Positions 7,628-16,493 of a DNA stretch of 64,000 nt are shown here, piece by piece; the first letter of the stretch is position 1; every line of letters begins with the position of its first letter. Origin of the DNA: DAIDKA01 sp035503515 (GTDB taxonomy: Bacteria; Pseudomonadota; Gammaproteobacteria; Steroidobacterales; Steroidobacteraceae). The stretch lies in contig DATJTJ010000011.1 in assembly GCA_035503515.1 (NCBI GenBank), forward strand, positions 80,882 to 144,881. Reading direction: 5' to 3'. Under the pieces are notes generated by a model. The model saw nothing but the letters and a program-made list of their open reading frames with translations, did no database searches and had not been told where the DNA came from. The position numbers and the translations under genes are program-made.

Positions 7628-7677
7628 GGTGACAATCCATTTGTTGCATTTTAGCGACGTTCTTGGGCGTCGGCGAG

Positions 7678-9495
7678 CTACGCACCCGGATGCAGGTGAT
7701 CATAAATCGTGCGGGCCAGGGATGCGCCGATACCTGCGACCTGCTCGATGTCGGCGACGGCCGCCTTGAGCACACCCTGCAGGCCCCCGAAGTGCTTGAG
7801 CAGCGCCCGGCGGCGGGCGGGACCCAGGCCCGCGATGCTTTCCAGGACCGATTCGTTGAAGCGCCGCGCGCGGCGCTTGCGATGCCCGGTAATGGCGAAA
7901 CGATGGGCCTCATCGCGTACCCGCTGGATGAGGCGCAGGGCCGGGGACTCCGGCGCCAGCACCCGTGGCACCGCCTCGCCCTGCACGAACAGCCGTTCCT
8001 GACCGGGCCTGCGGTCGGGTCCCTTCGCGACACCGACCAGCGCCAGATCCGCGAACCCGAGCTGCGCGAGCGCGCCGTGGACGGCGGCGATCTGGCCCGG
8101 ACCCCCGTCGATCAGCAGCAGGTCCGGACCGACCTGCTCGCCGTCGCGGATGCGGGTGTAGCGGCGCTGCAGGGCCTGGTGCAGCGCTGCGTAGTCATCT
8201 CCGGGCGTGATGCCCGCGATGTTGAACCGCCGGTATTCCTTCTTGAGCGGCCCCTCCGGCCCGAACACCACGCAGGAGGCCACGGTGCCCTCGCCCGCCG
8301 TGTGACTGATATCGAAGCACTCGATCCGCTGCGGGATGTCCGGCAGGTCCAGCGCCTCGGCCAGGGCCGTCATCATTTCGGCGGCGTTGCGCCGCTGCGC
8401 CTGGCGCATGCGCAGGGACTGGCCGGCATTTTCGCGCGCCAGATCGACCCAGCGCGCCGCGATGCCCCGCAGGGGTTTGCGGACCGTGACGGCATGACCC
8501 GCACGTTCCCGAAGCACCTCGCCCATGGCGGCGCTGTCGGCGAGCGCCAGATCGAGCAGCACTTCGGCGGGCGGTTCCTGGGCGGTGTAGTACTGCAGGA
8601 TGAAGGAGCCCAGCGCCTCGTCCGGATCGGCGAGCGCCGCGCGCGGGAAATAGCTGGTGGTGCCGAGGTTGCGGCCGCCGCGCACCAGCATGACGCTGAT
8701 GGCGTATTCGCCCGGTTCACCGACGATGGCAAAGGCGTCCACGTCCGCGGCCTCATCCGCCGCAGTCACGACCTGCTGCGACTGTATGTTGGCGAGCGCC
8801 GCGAGCTGATCGCGGATCTGCGCCGCGCGCTCGAACTGCAGCCGGGTGGAGGCCTGCTCCATCTGCTCGCGCAGCTGCGCATTCACCTCCTGACTGCGGC
8901 CCTCCAGCACCTTCACGGCCGCGTCCACGTCCTGGCGGTAGGTCGGCGGGTCGATCAGTCCCACGCACGGCGCCGAGCAGCGGCCGATCTGGTACTGCAG
9001 GCACGGCCTGCTGCGGTTGGCGAAGAACGAATCGCGGCAATTACGGATATGGAAGAGTTTCTGCAGTCCCTGCAGCGTCTCGCGCACGGCGCCCGCGTTC
9101 GGGAAGGGTCCGAAGAAGCGCCCGGGCTGATTGCGCGGGCCGCGATAGAAGGCGAGCCTCGGGTATTCGTGGTCGGTGCGCAGGTGCACGTACGGGAAAC
9201 TCTTGTCGTCGCGCAGCACCACGTTGAAGCGCGGCCGGTGCTCCTTGATGAGGTTGTACTCGAGCAGCAGCGCCTCGACTTCCGAATGCGTGATCGTGAC
9301 TTCGATGGCCGCAATCTGCTGCACCAGCGCGTGCACCTTGGGTGACACGTTGCTGGGATTGAAATAGGTACCCACCCGGTCGCGCAGGTTGCGCGCCTTG
9401 CCCACGTACAGCAGGTCGCGGTTCGCGTTGTACATGCGATACACGCCCGGCCGCCGGGGCAGAGAGCCTACGAACTCCTTCGCCTCAAAGCTCAC
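7678..9495 (-). CDS. uvrC: Excinuclease ABC subunit C
   Basis: Makes both incisions in nucleotide excision repair in complex with UvrB at a lesion. It has an N-terminal GIY-YIG nuclease (RRPGVYRMYN and LLYVGKARNLRDRV, residues about 13-45), a Cys-rich region (RNCRDSFFANRSRPCLQYQIGRCSAPC), a UVR motif for UvrB contact, the RNase H-like second nuclease (IECFDISHTAGEGTVAS), and C-terminal helix-hairpin-helix repeats (IAGLGPARRRALLKHFGG, VAGIGASLARTIYDHL). The 605-residue length is standard. The GTG start at 9495 overlaps the end of the glycosylase gene by 11 bases, which links two DNA repair genes. Confidence 0.97.
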   Translation of the reverse strand: MSFEAKEFVGSLPRRPGVYRMYNANRDLLYVGKARNLRDRVGTYFNPSNVSPKVHALVQQIAAIEVTITHSEVEALLLEYNLIKEHRPRFNVVLRDDKSFPYVHLRTDHEYPRLAFYRGPRNQPGRFFGPFPNAGAVRETLQGLQKLFHIRNCRDSFFANRSRPCLQYQIGRCSAPCVGLIDPPTYRQDVDAAVKVLEGRSQEVNAQLREQMEQASTRLQFERAAQIRDQLAALANIQSQQVVTAADEAADVDAFAIVGEPGEYAISVMLVRGGRNLGTTSYFPRAALADPDEALGSFILQYYTAQEPPAEVLLDLALADSAAMGEVLRERAGHAVTVRKPLRGIAARWVDLARENAGQSLRMRQAQRRNAAEMMTALAEALDLPDIPQRIECFDISHTAGEGTVASCVVFGPEGPLKKEYRRFNIAGITPGDDYAALHQALQRRYTRIRDGEQVGPDLLLIDGGPGQIAAVHGALAQLGFADLALVGVAKGPDRRPGQERLFVQGEAVPRVLAPESPALRLIQRVRDEAHRFAITGHRKRRARRFNESVLESIAGLGPARRRALLKHFGGLQGVLKAAVADIEQVAGIGASLARTIYDHLHPGA

Positions 9496-10117
9496 GAAGC
9501 TCCACCGCGCGGCTCATGACGGCCCGGAACATCTCCGGGGTCAGGCGACGCGTCTGGGTGTTATAGCGGCTGCAATGATAGGAGTCGATCAGGTGCAGGC
9601 CGTTGATGCGATGCTCCGCCGCATGTCCGAAGGTCGCCGCGCTGCGCTTCTGGTTGAGCGCCATCAGCACGGCATCATGGGCGATGCGTCCGAGCGCGAG
9701 GATGACCTTCACGCTCTTCAAGGCTGCGATCTCGGCGGCAATGTAGTGGTTGCAGCGCCGGATCTCGGACGTGTCGGGCTTGTTCTCCGGCGGCACGCAC
9801 TTCACGGCATTGGTGATGCGCACGCCCCTGAGGGCCAGTCCATCGTTCGGGTCCTTGCCCTCGGGCTGGTTGGAGAGTCCGAGGCCGAACAGCGTCTCAT
9901 ACAGCAGCACACCGGCGTAGTCACCGGTGAAGGGTCGCCCCGTGCGATTGGCGCCGTGCAACCCGGGGGCCAGCCCTGCGATCAGCAGCCAGGGCCTGGG
10001 ATCCCCGAAGGCCGGGACCGGACGGCAGACATGGTCCGGGAAGCGCAGCTTCGATTCGGCCAGGAACTTCGCCAGTCGCGGGCAGGCCGTGCAGTCCCGA
10101 TCGTAGAACTCAGTCAT
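9485..10117 (-). CDS. Uracil-DNA glycosylase, family 5 (UDGb type)
   Basis: Removes uracil, and in this family other deaminated bases, from DNA. Motif A reads GLAPGLHGANRTGRPFTGDY and lacks the Asp/Asn of other UDG families at the catalytic position, as in UDGb. The second motif is YHCSRYNTQTRRLTP. Four Cys that can hold a 4Fe-4S cluster are visible: the pair in RDCTACPRL, then VCRPVP and later Cys near KCVPP and RRC. It has 210 residues. It overlaps icd upstream by 8 bases and uvrC downstream by 11, so it is embedded in a run of coupled genes. A family 4 enzyme is the main alternative and fits less well. Confidence 0.88.
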   Translation of the reverse strand: MTEFYDRDCTACPRLAKFLAESKLRFPDHVCRPVPAFGDPRPWLLIAGLAPGLHGANRTGRPFTGDYAGVLLYETLFGLGLSNQPEGKDPNDGLALRGVRITNAVKCVPPENKPDTSEIRRCNHYIAAEIAALKSVKVILALGRIAHDAVLMALNQKRSAATFGHAAEHRINGLHLIDSYHCSRYNTQTRRLTPEMFRAVMSRAVELREL

Positions 10118-11438
10118 CCATGTGCCGGATGATGGCCTGTGCGAACCCGGAGCAGCTCATTAGGGTCGCACCCGGGACCAGCCGCTGCAGGTCTTCCTCG
10201 ACATTGCGGCGCGCGGCGATTTCGCGTTTGGAGGCCTTCATGGCTTCGCGCAGGCGCGCGAGGTCGTAGGTCAGTTCCTTGTGCGCAATGGTCCGTGCGA
10301 CACCCTTGATGACCAGATCCGCGGCTTCCGTCCATGTCATGTAGCGCAGCATCATTTCCGCCGACAGGATCAGGGAGCCGGGGTTCACCCGGTCCTTGCC
10401 CGCAAAGCCCGGGGCGGTGCCATGGGTCGCCTCGAATACCGCGGGGCCGTCGCCGATGTTGCCGCCGGGCGCGATGCCGATGCCGCCCACCTGGGCCGCC
10501 AGCGCATCGGAGATGTAATCGCCGTTGAGGTTCAAGGTCGCGATCACGTCGTACTCTTCCGGACGCATCAGTGCCTGCTGCAGGAAGTTGTCGGCGATGA
10601 TGTCCTTGACGACGATTTCGGATCCGGTGCGCGGATTGCGGAACGACAGCCAGGGACCCGCACCGATCTGCGTGGCACCGAATTCCTCCCGGGCCAACTG
10701 GTAACCCCAGTTGCGGAAGGCCCCTTCGGTGTACTTCATGATGTTGCCCTTGTGCACCAGCGTGACCGAGGTCCGATCGGTGTCGATGGCGTACTGGATG
10801 GCCTTGCGCACCAGGCGCTGACTGCCTTCCCGAGACACAGGCTTGATGCCGATGCCGGAACTGGCCGGGAAGCGGATCTCGCGCACGTTGAGCTGGGTGT
10901 GCAGGTACTCGATCAGCTGCTGCACCTGTGGTGTGCCGGCGGCCCACTCGATGCCCGCATAGATATCCTCGGTGTTCTCGCGGAAGATCACCATGTCGGT
11001 GAGGCTGGCATCGGCCATGGGGCTGACGACGCCGGGAAAATAGCGGATCGGGCGCACGCAGGCGTACAGGTCGAGCGTCTGGCGCACTGCGACGTTCAGG
11101 GAGCGGATGCCCTCGCCCACCGGGGTCTCCAGCGGGCCCTTGATGGACACCACGAAATCGCGCAGCGCATGCAGGGTCTCATCGGGGAGCCAGTTGCCGT
11201 AGACCTGGTTCGCCTTGGCGCCGGCATAGATCTCCATCCAGCGGATGTCGCGCCTGCCGCCGTAGGCCTTGGCGACGGCCGCATTGACCACCTTGAGCAT
11301 GGCGGGCGTGACATCGATGCCGATGCCATCGCCTTCGATGAACGGCACGATGGGCGTGTCGGGCACGCTGATGGAATTGTCCGTATTGATCCGGATCTTC
11401 GTGCCGTCGGACGGAACGACGATGTGCTCGTACCGCAT
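10110..11438 (-). CDS. icd: NADP-dependent isocitrate dehydrogenase
   Basis: TCA-cycle enzyme that oxidises isocitrate to 2-oxoglutarate. The 442 residues match the E. coli type I homodimeric enzyme: PFIEGDGIG near the start, IRSLNVAVRQTLDLYACVRP with the Ser that AceK phosphorylates in E. coli, and the signature NLNGDYISDALAAQVGGIG followed by APGGNIGD and EATHGTAPGFAGKD. Start ATG at 11438 is 6 bases after the DAHP synthase stop. Together with acnA and fumC it gives three TCA-cycle genes in this window, though they lie in separate operons. Confidence 0.96.
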   Translation of the reverse strand: MRYEHIVVPSDGTKIRINTDNSISVPDTPIVPFIEGDGIGIDVTPAMLKVVNAAVAKAYGGRRDIRWMEIYAGAKANQVYGNWLPDETLHALRDFVVSIKGPLETPVGEGIRSLNVAVRQTLDLYACVRPIRYFPGVVSPMADASLTDMVIFRENTEDIYAGIEWAAGTPQVQQLIEYLHTQLNVREIRFPASSGIGIKPVSREGSQRLVRKAIQYAIDTDRTSVTLVHKGNIMKYTEGAFRNWGYQLAREEFGATQIGAGPWLSFRNPRTGSEIVVKDIIADNFLQQALMRPEEYDVIATLNLNGDYISDALAAQVGGIGIAPGGNIGDGPAVFEATHGTAPGFAGKDRVNPGSLILSAEMMLRYMTWTEAADLVIKGVARTIAHKELTYDLARLREAMKASKREIAARRNVEEDLQRLVPGATLMSCSGFAQAIIRHMDD

Positions 11439-11444
11439 CGCGCT

Positions 11445-12791
11445 TCAGCCCTGCCGGTGGTTGTGGCTGCGCTCCGCGATCAGCAGCGCCAGTTCCAGCG
11501 CCTGTTCGTGGTTCAGCCGCGGATCGACCGTGGAGCGGTAGGCCCGCTGCAGATCCGCATCGGTCAGGCCGCGCGCACCGCCGGTGCATTCCGTCACGTC
11601 CTCACCCGTGAGTTCGATGTGCACTCCGCCCAGGTGCGAACCCATCTCGCCGTGGATGCTGAACGCCAGGTCGATTTCCTTGAGGATGTTCTCGAAGCGC
11701 CGCGTCTTGAGTCCCCCGGTGCTGGTCTCGGTATTGCCATGCATGGGATCGCAGACCCACAGCACGCTCTGGCCGGTTTCGCGCACCGCCTTGATCAGCC
11801 GCGGCAGCGACTTGCCGATGTCCCTGGCGCCGAAGCGATGGATGAAGGTCAGCCGCCCGGGCTGGTTCTGCGGGTTGAGGGTGGTCACCAGGCCCTGCGC
11901 CCAGGCGTCGTCCATGCCGCTGCTCACCTTGACGGCGACGGGATTGGAGATGCCCCGGAAGTACTCGACGTGCGCGCCATCGAGCTGCGCGGTGCGCATG
12001 CCGATCCACGGATAATGCGTCGAGAGGTTGTACCAGCGTTGCTGCCGGGGGATGAACCGCGTCTGGGCCTGCTCGTACAGCAGGTGCAGTCCCTCGTGGC
12101 TGCAATAGAAACTGGTCCGTGCCGCCTCGTGGATGGGACGGCCGCTGATGCCCTCGAAGAAGTCCAGCGAGTCGGCGATGGAATTGGCGATGCGCTGGTA
12201 GGCATCCTTGAGCGGACTGTGCTTGAGGAAGCCCAGGTCCCAGTACTCCGGATGGTGCAGGTCCGCGAACCCGCCATCGATCAGCGCGCGCACGAAGTTC
12301 AGCGTCAGGGCGGCGCGCTCGTAGCCGCGCAGCAGCAGCTGCGGATCCGGGGCCCGTGCCGCCGCGGTGAACTCCGGACGGTTCACCAGATCGCCCCGAT
12401 AACTGGGCAACGTGAGGCCGTCCCGGGTTTCCATGTCGGCCGAACGCGGCTTGGCGTACTGCCCGGCAATACGTCCCACCTGCACCACCGGCTTCTTCAG
12501 CCCGTGCAGCAGCACCAGGCTCATCTGCAGCATGATCTTGAGCTTGCGGGCGATCTGGTCGGACTCGCAGTCCTCGAAGGTTTCCGCGCAGTCACCGCCC
12601 TGGAGCAGGAAGGCATCGCCGCGCTGCGCGGCCGCCAGGCGCTCGCGCGCGGCGTCCACTTCCCAGGACACCACGATGGGCGGCAGTCGCGACAGCTGCG
12701 CGATCACCTTCTCCAGCGCTGCGGCATCATCGTAGCGGGGCTGCTGTTGGGCGGTCTTGGTGTGCCAGCTTGCCGGGTGCCAGGAGGTCAT
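11445..12791 (-). CDS. 3-deoxy-7-phosphoheptulonate (DAHP) synthase, class II
   Basis: First step of the shikimate pathway: phosphoenolpyruvate plus erythrose 4-phosphate. It is of the plant-like class II, not the AroFGH class I: LLQGGDCAETF, MLQMSLVLLHG, VGRIAGQYAKPRS, GLHLLYEQAQTR, CDPMHGNT and GGVHIELTGEDVTEC are all class II landmarks. The ATG at 12791 gives MTSWHPASWH, the usual N-terminus. An ATG at 12806 would add five residues and has a slightly better upstream GGAAA. The frame is open further upstream to 12881, but that part is not conserved in character. It is divergent from the saccharopine dehydrogenase-like gene, with about 140 bases between. Confidence 0.93.
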   Translation of the reverse strand: MTSWHPASWHTKTAQQQPRYDDAAALEKVIAQLSRLPPIVVSWEVDAARERLAAAQRGDAFLLQGGDCAETFEDCESDQIARKLKIMLQMSLVLLHGLKKPVVQVGRIAGQYAKPRSADMETRDGLTLPSYRGDLVNRPEFTAAARAPDPQLLLRGYERAALTLNFVRALIDGGFADLHHPEYWDLGFLKHSPLKDAYQRIANSIADSLDFFEGISGRPIHEAARTSFYCSHEGLHLLYEQAQTRFIPRQQRWYNLSTHYPWIGMRTAQLDGAHVEYFRGISNPVAVKVSSGMDDAWAQGLVTTLNPQNQPGRLTFIHRFGARDIGKSLPRLIKAVRETGQSVLWVCDPMHGNTETSTGGLKTRRFENILKEIDLAFSIHGEMGSHLGGVHIELTGEDVTECTGGARGLTDADLQRAYRSTVDPRLNHEQALELALLIAERSHNHRQG

Positions 12792-12932
12792 AACGGGCGA
12801 ACGCATAAGGGATTTCCGGTACGGGCCCGGACGATGGCCCGGGACGCAAAAAACCAGTGTAAAGCGTATCACGAAACCCATTCAGGTCCATGCTTGGCGG
12901 CATCGGCAGTTCGAAGCCGCAAGGGAACACCA

Positions 12933-14105
12933 ATGCACAAGGTCCTCGTCCTGGGTGCCGGCAAGATCGGCGCCCTCATCTCCGGACTGTTGGCCGAATC
13001 GGGCTCCTGGGACGTGCAGCTGGCGGACCAGGACCTGGGCGCGGCCCGGGGCGTGGTCCAGGCGCACAGCTCACCGAACCTGAGCGGCCTGGCCCTCGAT
13101 GCCACCGACGGGGCCGCCCTGCAGGCGCACCTGGCCGTGCAGCCGGTCGATGCCGTGATCTCGAGCCTGCCCTATTACTGCAATCCGACCGTCGCCCAGG
13201 CGGCGCGCCGCGCGAACATCCACTACTTCGACCTGACCGAGGATGTCGAAGTCACCCGCAACGTGCGCAGCACCGCCCAGGGCGCCCGCAGCGCCTTCGT
13301 GCCCCAGTGCGGGCTGGCGCCGGGGTTCATCAGCATCGCCGCCCACGAACTCATGACCCACTTCGACGAGGTGCGCTCGGTCAAGCTGCGGGTCGGCGCC
13401 CTGCCGCAGCATCCGAACAACGTGCTCAAGTACTCCCTGACCTGGTCCACGGAAGGCCTCATCAACGAATACGGCAATGCCTGCCAGGCCATCGTCGATG
13501 GCCGGCTGGTGGAAGTCGCGCCGCTGCAGGGCCTGGAGGAAATCGAGATCGACGGCACGCTGTACGAGGCCTTCAACACCTCCGGCGGCCTGGGATCGCT
13601 CGGGGAAATCGCCGGCCTGACCGCGATCGCCTCGATGAACTACAAGACCATCCGCTATCCGGGGCACTGCGCGCAGATGCAGTTGCTGATGAATGACCTG
13701 AAATTGAACCAGGACCGGGCCACCCTCAAGCGCATCCTGGAGAACGCGGTGCCGCAGACGCTGCAGGACGTGGTCATCGTCTATGCCGCGGTAACGGGCA
13801 AGCAGGATGGCGAACTGCGCGAGGAAAACTACGTCAACAAGATCTATCCGCAGCTGATCGCCGGCCGGTTGTGGTCGGCCATCCAGGTGACCACCGCGGC
13901 CGGCATCTGCGCGGTGGCGGACCTGGTGGTCACGCAGCCGCAGCGCTACACCGGATTCGTGGCGCAGGAGCGGTTCCGGCTGCCGGATATCCTCCACAAT
14001 CGCTTCGGGCGCTACTACTCGCACGGCGACACCAAGCAGGCATCGGCAGAGGCCGTGGTCAGCGGCAAGGCCGGCCGGCAGCGCCAGATCCGGCGGGAGG
14101 GCTGA
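12933..14105 (+). CDS. Saccharopine dehydrogenase-like oxidoreductase
   Basis: A 390-residue NAD(P)-dependent enzyme of the LYS9/saccharopine reductase family. The N-terminal Rossmann motif is VLVLGAGKIGALISGLL; SSLPYYCNPTVAQAA, YFDLTEDVE, PQCGLAPGFISIAAHEL and TSGGLGSLGE follow as in the family. It should yield alpha-aminoadipate semialdehyde, either from saccharopine or, as in the related lysine 6-dehydrogenases, directly from lysine. The next gene, 3 bases downstream, encodes the matching semialdehyde dehydrogenase. No lysine-ketoglutarate reductase is in the window. Start is ATG at 12933; the long open frame before it is antisense to the DAHP synthase gene. Confidence 0.86.
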   Translation: MHKVLVLGAGKIGALISGLLAESGSWDVQLADQDLGAARGVVQAHSSPNLSGLALDATDGAALQAHLAVQPVDAVISSLPYYCNPTVAQAARRANIHYFDLTEDVEVTRNVRSTAQGARSAFVPQCGLAPGFISIAAHELMTHFDEVRSVKLRVGALPQHPNNVLKYSLTWSTEGLINEYGNACQAIVDGRLVEVAPLQGLEEIEIDGTLYEAFNTSGGLGSLGEIAGLTAIASMNYKTIRYPGHCAQMQLLMNDLKLNQDRATLKRILENAVPQTLQDVVIVYAAVTGKQDGELREENYVNKIYPQLIAGRLWSAIQVTTAAGICAVADLVVTQPQRYTGFVAQERFRLPDILHNRFGRYYSHGDTKQASAEAVVSGKAGRQRQIRREG

Positions 14106-14108
14106 GGG

Positions 14109-15647
14109 ATGGACAGCGCCGCCATCGCCGAACTGCTACACCGGCTGGATCTCGCCGCAAGCAACCCCGGAGCCTGGTCCGGCTCGCACGGCTGGGCCGA
14201 CGGCAACGTGCGCGAGGTCATCGATGTGCGCAATCCCGCCACTGCCGAGCGCCTGGCCCAGGTGCGCTCGGCGACTCCGGTGGATCTGGAGCACGTGCTG
14301 GAAAGCGCGGTGGCCGCCGCCGCGCAGTGGCGCGAGGTCCCCGCGCCGCAGCGCGGCGAGCTGATCCGCGAACTGGGAAACGAACTGCGCGCCGCGAAAC
14401 AGGACCTGGGCACCCTGGTGAGCCTGGAAAACGGCAAGATCCTGGCCGAGGGCCTGGGGGAAGTGCAGGAGATGATCGATATCGCCGACTTCGCGGTCGG
14501 CCAGTCGCGCATGCTCTACGGCAACACGATGCACTCGGAGCGCGTCCAGCACCGCATGTACGAGCAGTGGCATCCGCTGGGCGTGGTCGGTGTGATCTCG
14601 GCGTTCAACTTCCCGGTGGCGGTGTGGGCCTGGAACGCCTGTCTCGCCGCCATCTGCGGCAATGCGACGGTGTGGAAGCCTTCTCCGAAGACACCACTGG
14701 CGGCGCTCGCCGTGCAGCAGCTGTGCAATCGGGTGCTGCAGGCGCGCGGCGCCCCGCCCGTCTTCCAGCTGCTGATCGACGGTGGCACGCACCTCGCCTC
14801 GCGCCTGGTGGAGGACCGGCGGGTGGCGCTGTTGTCCTTCACGGGCTCGACGCAGGTGGGACGGCGGGTCGCGGAACGGGTGGCGCGGCGCCTCGGCCGG
14901 AGCCTCCTGGAACTCGGCGGCAACAACGCCATCATCGTCGATGAGACGGCGAACCTCGATCTCGCCGTGCCGGCGATCGTGTTCGGCGCCGTCGGCACGG
15001 CCGGGCAGCGCTGCACCAGTACGCGGCGGATCCTGGTGCACGAATCACGGCGGGCGGAACTGGAGCGGCGGCTGCTGCACGCCTATGCACAGGTCCCCAT
15101 CGGGGATCCGCTGCAGACCGGCACCCTCATGGGCCCGCTCATCGACGCCGCGGCGGTGGAGCGCTACAGCGCGGCCATCGACGATGCCGTGGCCCAGGGC
15201 GGTGAGGTGCTGTGCGGCGGCAAGCTCCTGCCCCGCCCCGGCCACTTCGTGGAGCCGACCCTGATCCGGGCGCGCAACGACATGGCCATCGTGCAGAGCG
15301 AGACGTTCGCACCCATCCTGTACATCATTCCCGTGAATTCGCTCGCGGAGGCGATCGCCCAGCACAATGCCGTGGCGCATGGGCTGTCCTCGGCGCTGTT
15401 CACCGACCGGTTGCAGCACGCCGAGGCGTTCCTGTCGGCCTCGGGCAGCGACTGCGGCATCGCCAACGTGAACATCGGGACTTCCGGCGCCGAAATCGGC
15501 GGTGCGTTCGGCGGGGAGAAGGATACCGGGGGCGGGCGCGAGTCCGGATCGGATGCCTGGAAGGCCTACATGCGCCGCCAGACCAATACCATCAACTGGA
15601 GCCGCGCACTGCCGCTCGCCCAGGGCATCGAGTTCAAGGTTCCCTGA
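14109..15647 (+). CDS. ALDH7-type aldehyde dehydrogenase, probable aminoadipate semialdehyde dehydrogenase
   Basis: NAD(P)-dependent aldehyde dehydrogenase of 512 residues, close to the ALDH7/antiquitin and AmaB group that oxidises alpha-aminoadipate semialdehyde (piperideine carboxylate). Visible are ISAFNFPVAVWAWN (cofactor/active-site region), FTGSTQVGRRV, the general-base segment LLELGGNNAIIV, and the catalytic Cys in GTAGQRCTSTRR, which is characteristic of ALDH7. Near the C-terminus NIGTSGAEIGGAFGGEKDTGGGRESGSDAWK also fits. It is cotranscribed with the saccharopine dehydrogenase-like gene, which supports a lysine breakdown role. Its 3' end overlaps the convergent mazG by 14 bases. Confidence 0.88.
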   Translation: MDSAAIAELLHRLDLAASNPGAWSGSHGWADGNVREVIDVRNPATAERLAQVRSATPVDLEHVLESAVAAAAQWREVPAPQRGELIRELGNELRAAKQDLGTLVSLENGKILAEGLGEVQEMIDIADFAVGQSRMLYGNTMHSERVQHRMYEQWHPLGVVGVISAFNFPVAVWAWNACLAAICGNATVWKPSPKTPLAALAVQQLCNRVLQARGAPPVFQLLIDGGTHLASRLVEDRRVALLSFTGSTQVGRRVAERVARRLGRSLLELGGNNAIIVDETANLDLAVPAIVFGAVGTAGQRCTSTRRILVHESRRAELERRLLHAYAQVPIGDPLQTGTLMGPLIDAAAVERYSAAIDDAVAQGGEVLCGGKLLPRPGHFVEPTLIRARNDMAIVQSETFAPILYIIPVNSLAEAIAQHNAVAHGLSSALFTDRLQHAEAFLSASGSDCGIANVNIGTSGAEIGGAFGGEKDTGGGRESGSDAWKAYMRRQTNTINWSRALPLAQGIEFKVP

Positions 15648-16491
15648 CCGCACCGCGCTCGGCGCTCTTGGCTTCCTGCCACAGCGCCTCCCACTGCTCC
15701 AGGGTCAGTGCGGTCAGCACCAGCGAGCGCTCCCGCGCCAGGACCTCCATGCGCGCAAAACGCCGTTCGAACTTGGCGTTCGCCGCGCGCAATGCGCTTT
15801 CGGCATCCGCCCCCACGTGCCGCCCCCAGTTGGCGATGGCGAACAGCAGATCGCCCATCTCCTCCACCAGGTGCGCCGAGGGCCCGTCCGCATCCGGCGC
15901 ATGCTCGCGCGCCTCGAGCGCCGCCTCGTCGAGTTCGGCCAGCTCCTCGGTGATCTTGGCGCGCACGTCGCGCATGTCGGTCCAGTCGAAGCCGACCCGG
16001 CCGGCGCGCTTGCCGAGCTTCTGCGCCCGGGTCAGCGCCGGCAGGGCTTTGGGCACATCGGCGAGGACGCCGCTGCCGCCGCGCTCGCGGGCCTTCAGAT
16101 CCTCCCAGGCCACCAGCACCTCCCCGGGCGTCTCAGGCGCGGCGCCGGGCAGCGGCGGCTGCGCGCCGAACACGTGGGGATGGCGGCGCACGAGCTTCTG
16201 GTGGATGCCGCGGGCGATGGCGTCGAAACCGAACCAGCCCCGTTCCTGGGCCAGCTGCGCGTAGAACACCACCTGGAACAGCAGATCGCCGAGCTCTTCG
16301 CGCAGCTTGGCCGGATCACCCGATCCGATGGCATCGACGACCTCGTACGCCTCCTCGAGGGTGTAGGGCGCGATGCTGTGGAAGTCCTGCACCCGGTCCC
16401 ACGGACAGCCGCTGACCGGATCGCGCAGTTTCACCATCAGGGCCAGCAGGTCCAGCATGGCCGGCAGTTCGGACGCAGCACTTCGGGACAT
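15634..16491 (-). CDS. mazG: Nucleoside triphosphate pyrophosphohydrolase
   Basis: All-alpha NTP pyrophosphatase that hydrolyses NTPs to NMP and PPi. It shows the MazG pattern: LRDPVSGCPWDRVQDFHSIA, then the metal-binding EExxE/ExxD motif in YTLEEAYEVVDAI and KLREELGDLLFQVVFYAQLA; a second MazG-like half is visible further on as LVEEMGDLLFAIANWGRH. At 285 residues it is a little longer than the 263 of E. coli. Chosen start ATG at 16491, just behind the NUDIX stop; an in-frame start at 16509 lies inside the NUDIX gene. It is last in a fumC-NUDIX-mazG operon. Confidence 0.93.
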   Translation of the reverse strand: MSRSAASELPAMLDLLALMVKLRDPVSGCPWDRVQDFHSIAPYTLEEAYEVVDAIGSGDPAKLREELGDLLFQVVFYAQLAQERGWFGFDAIARGIHQKLVRRHPHVFGAQPPLPGAAPETPGEVLVAWEDLKARERGGSGVLADVPKALPALTRAQKLGKRAGRVGFDWTDMRDVRAKITEELAELDEAALEAREHAPDADGPSAHLVEEMGDLLFAIANWGRHVGADAESALRAANAKFERRFARMEVLARERSLVLTALTLEQWEALWQEAKSAERGAVREP

Positions 16492-16493
16492 GC

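Noticed and set aside
10281..12932. Upstream in-frame extension of the saccharopine dehydrogenase-like gene
   Set aside because: The extension is antisense to icd and the DAHP synthase. The protein proper begins at 12933 with a typical Rossmann start.
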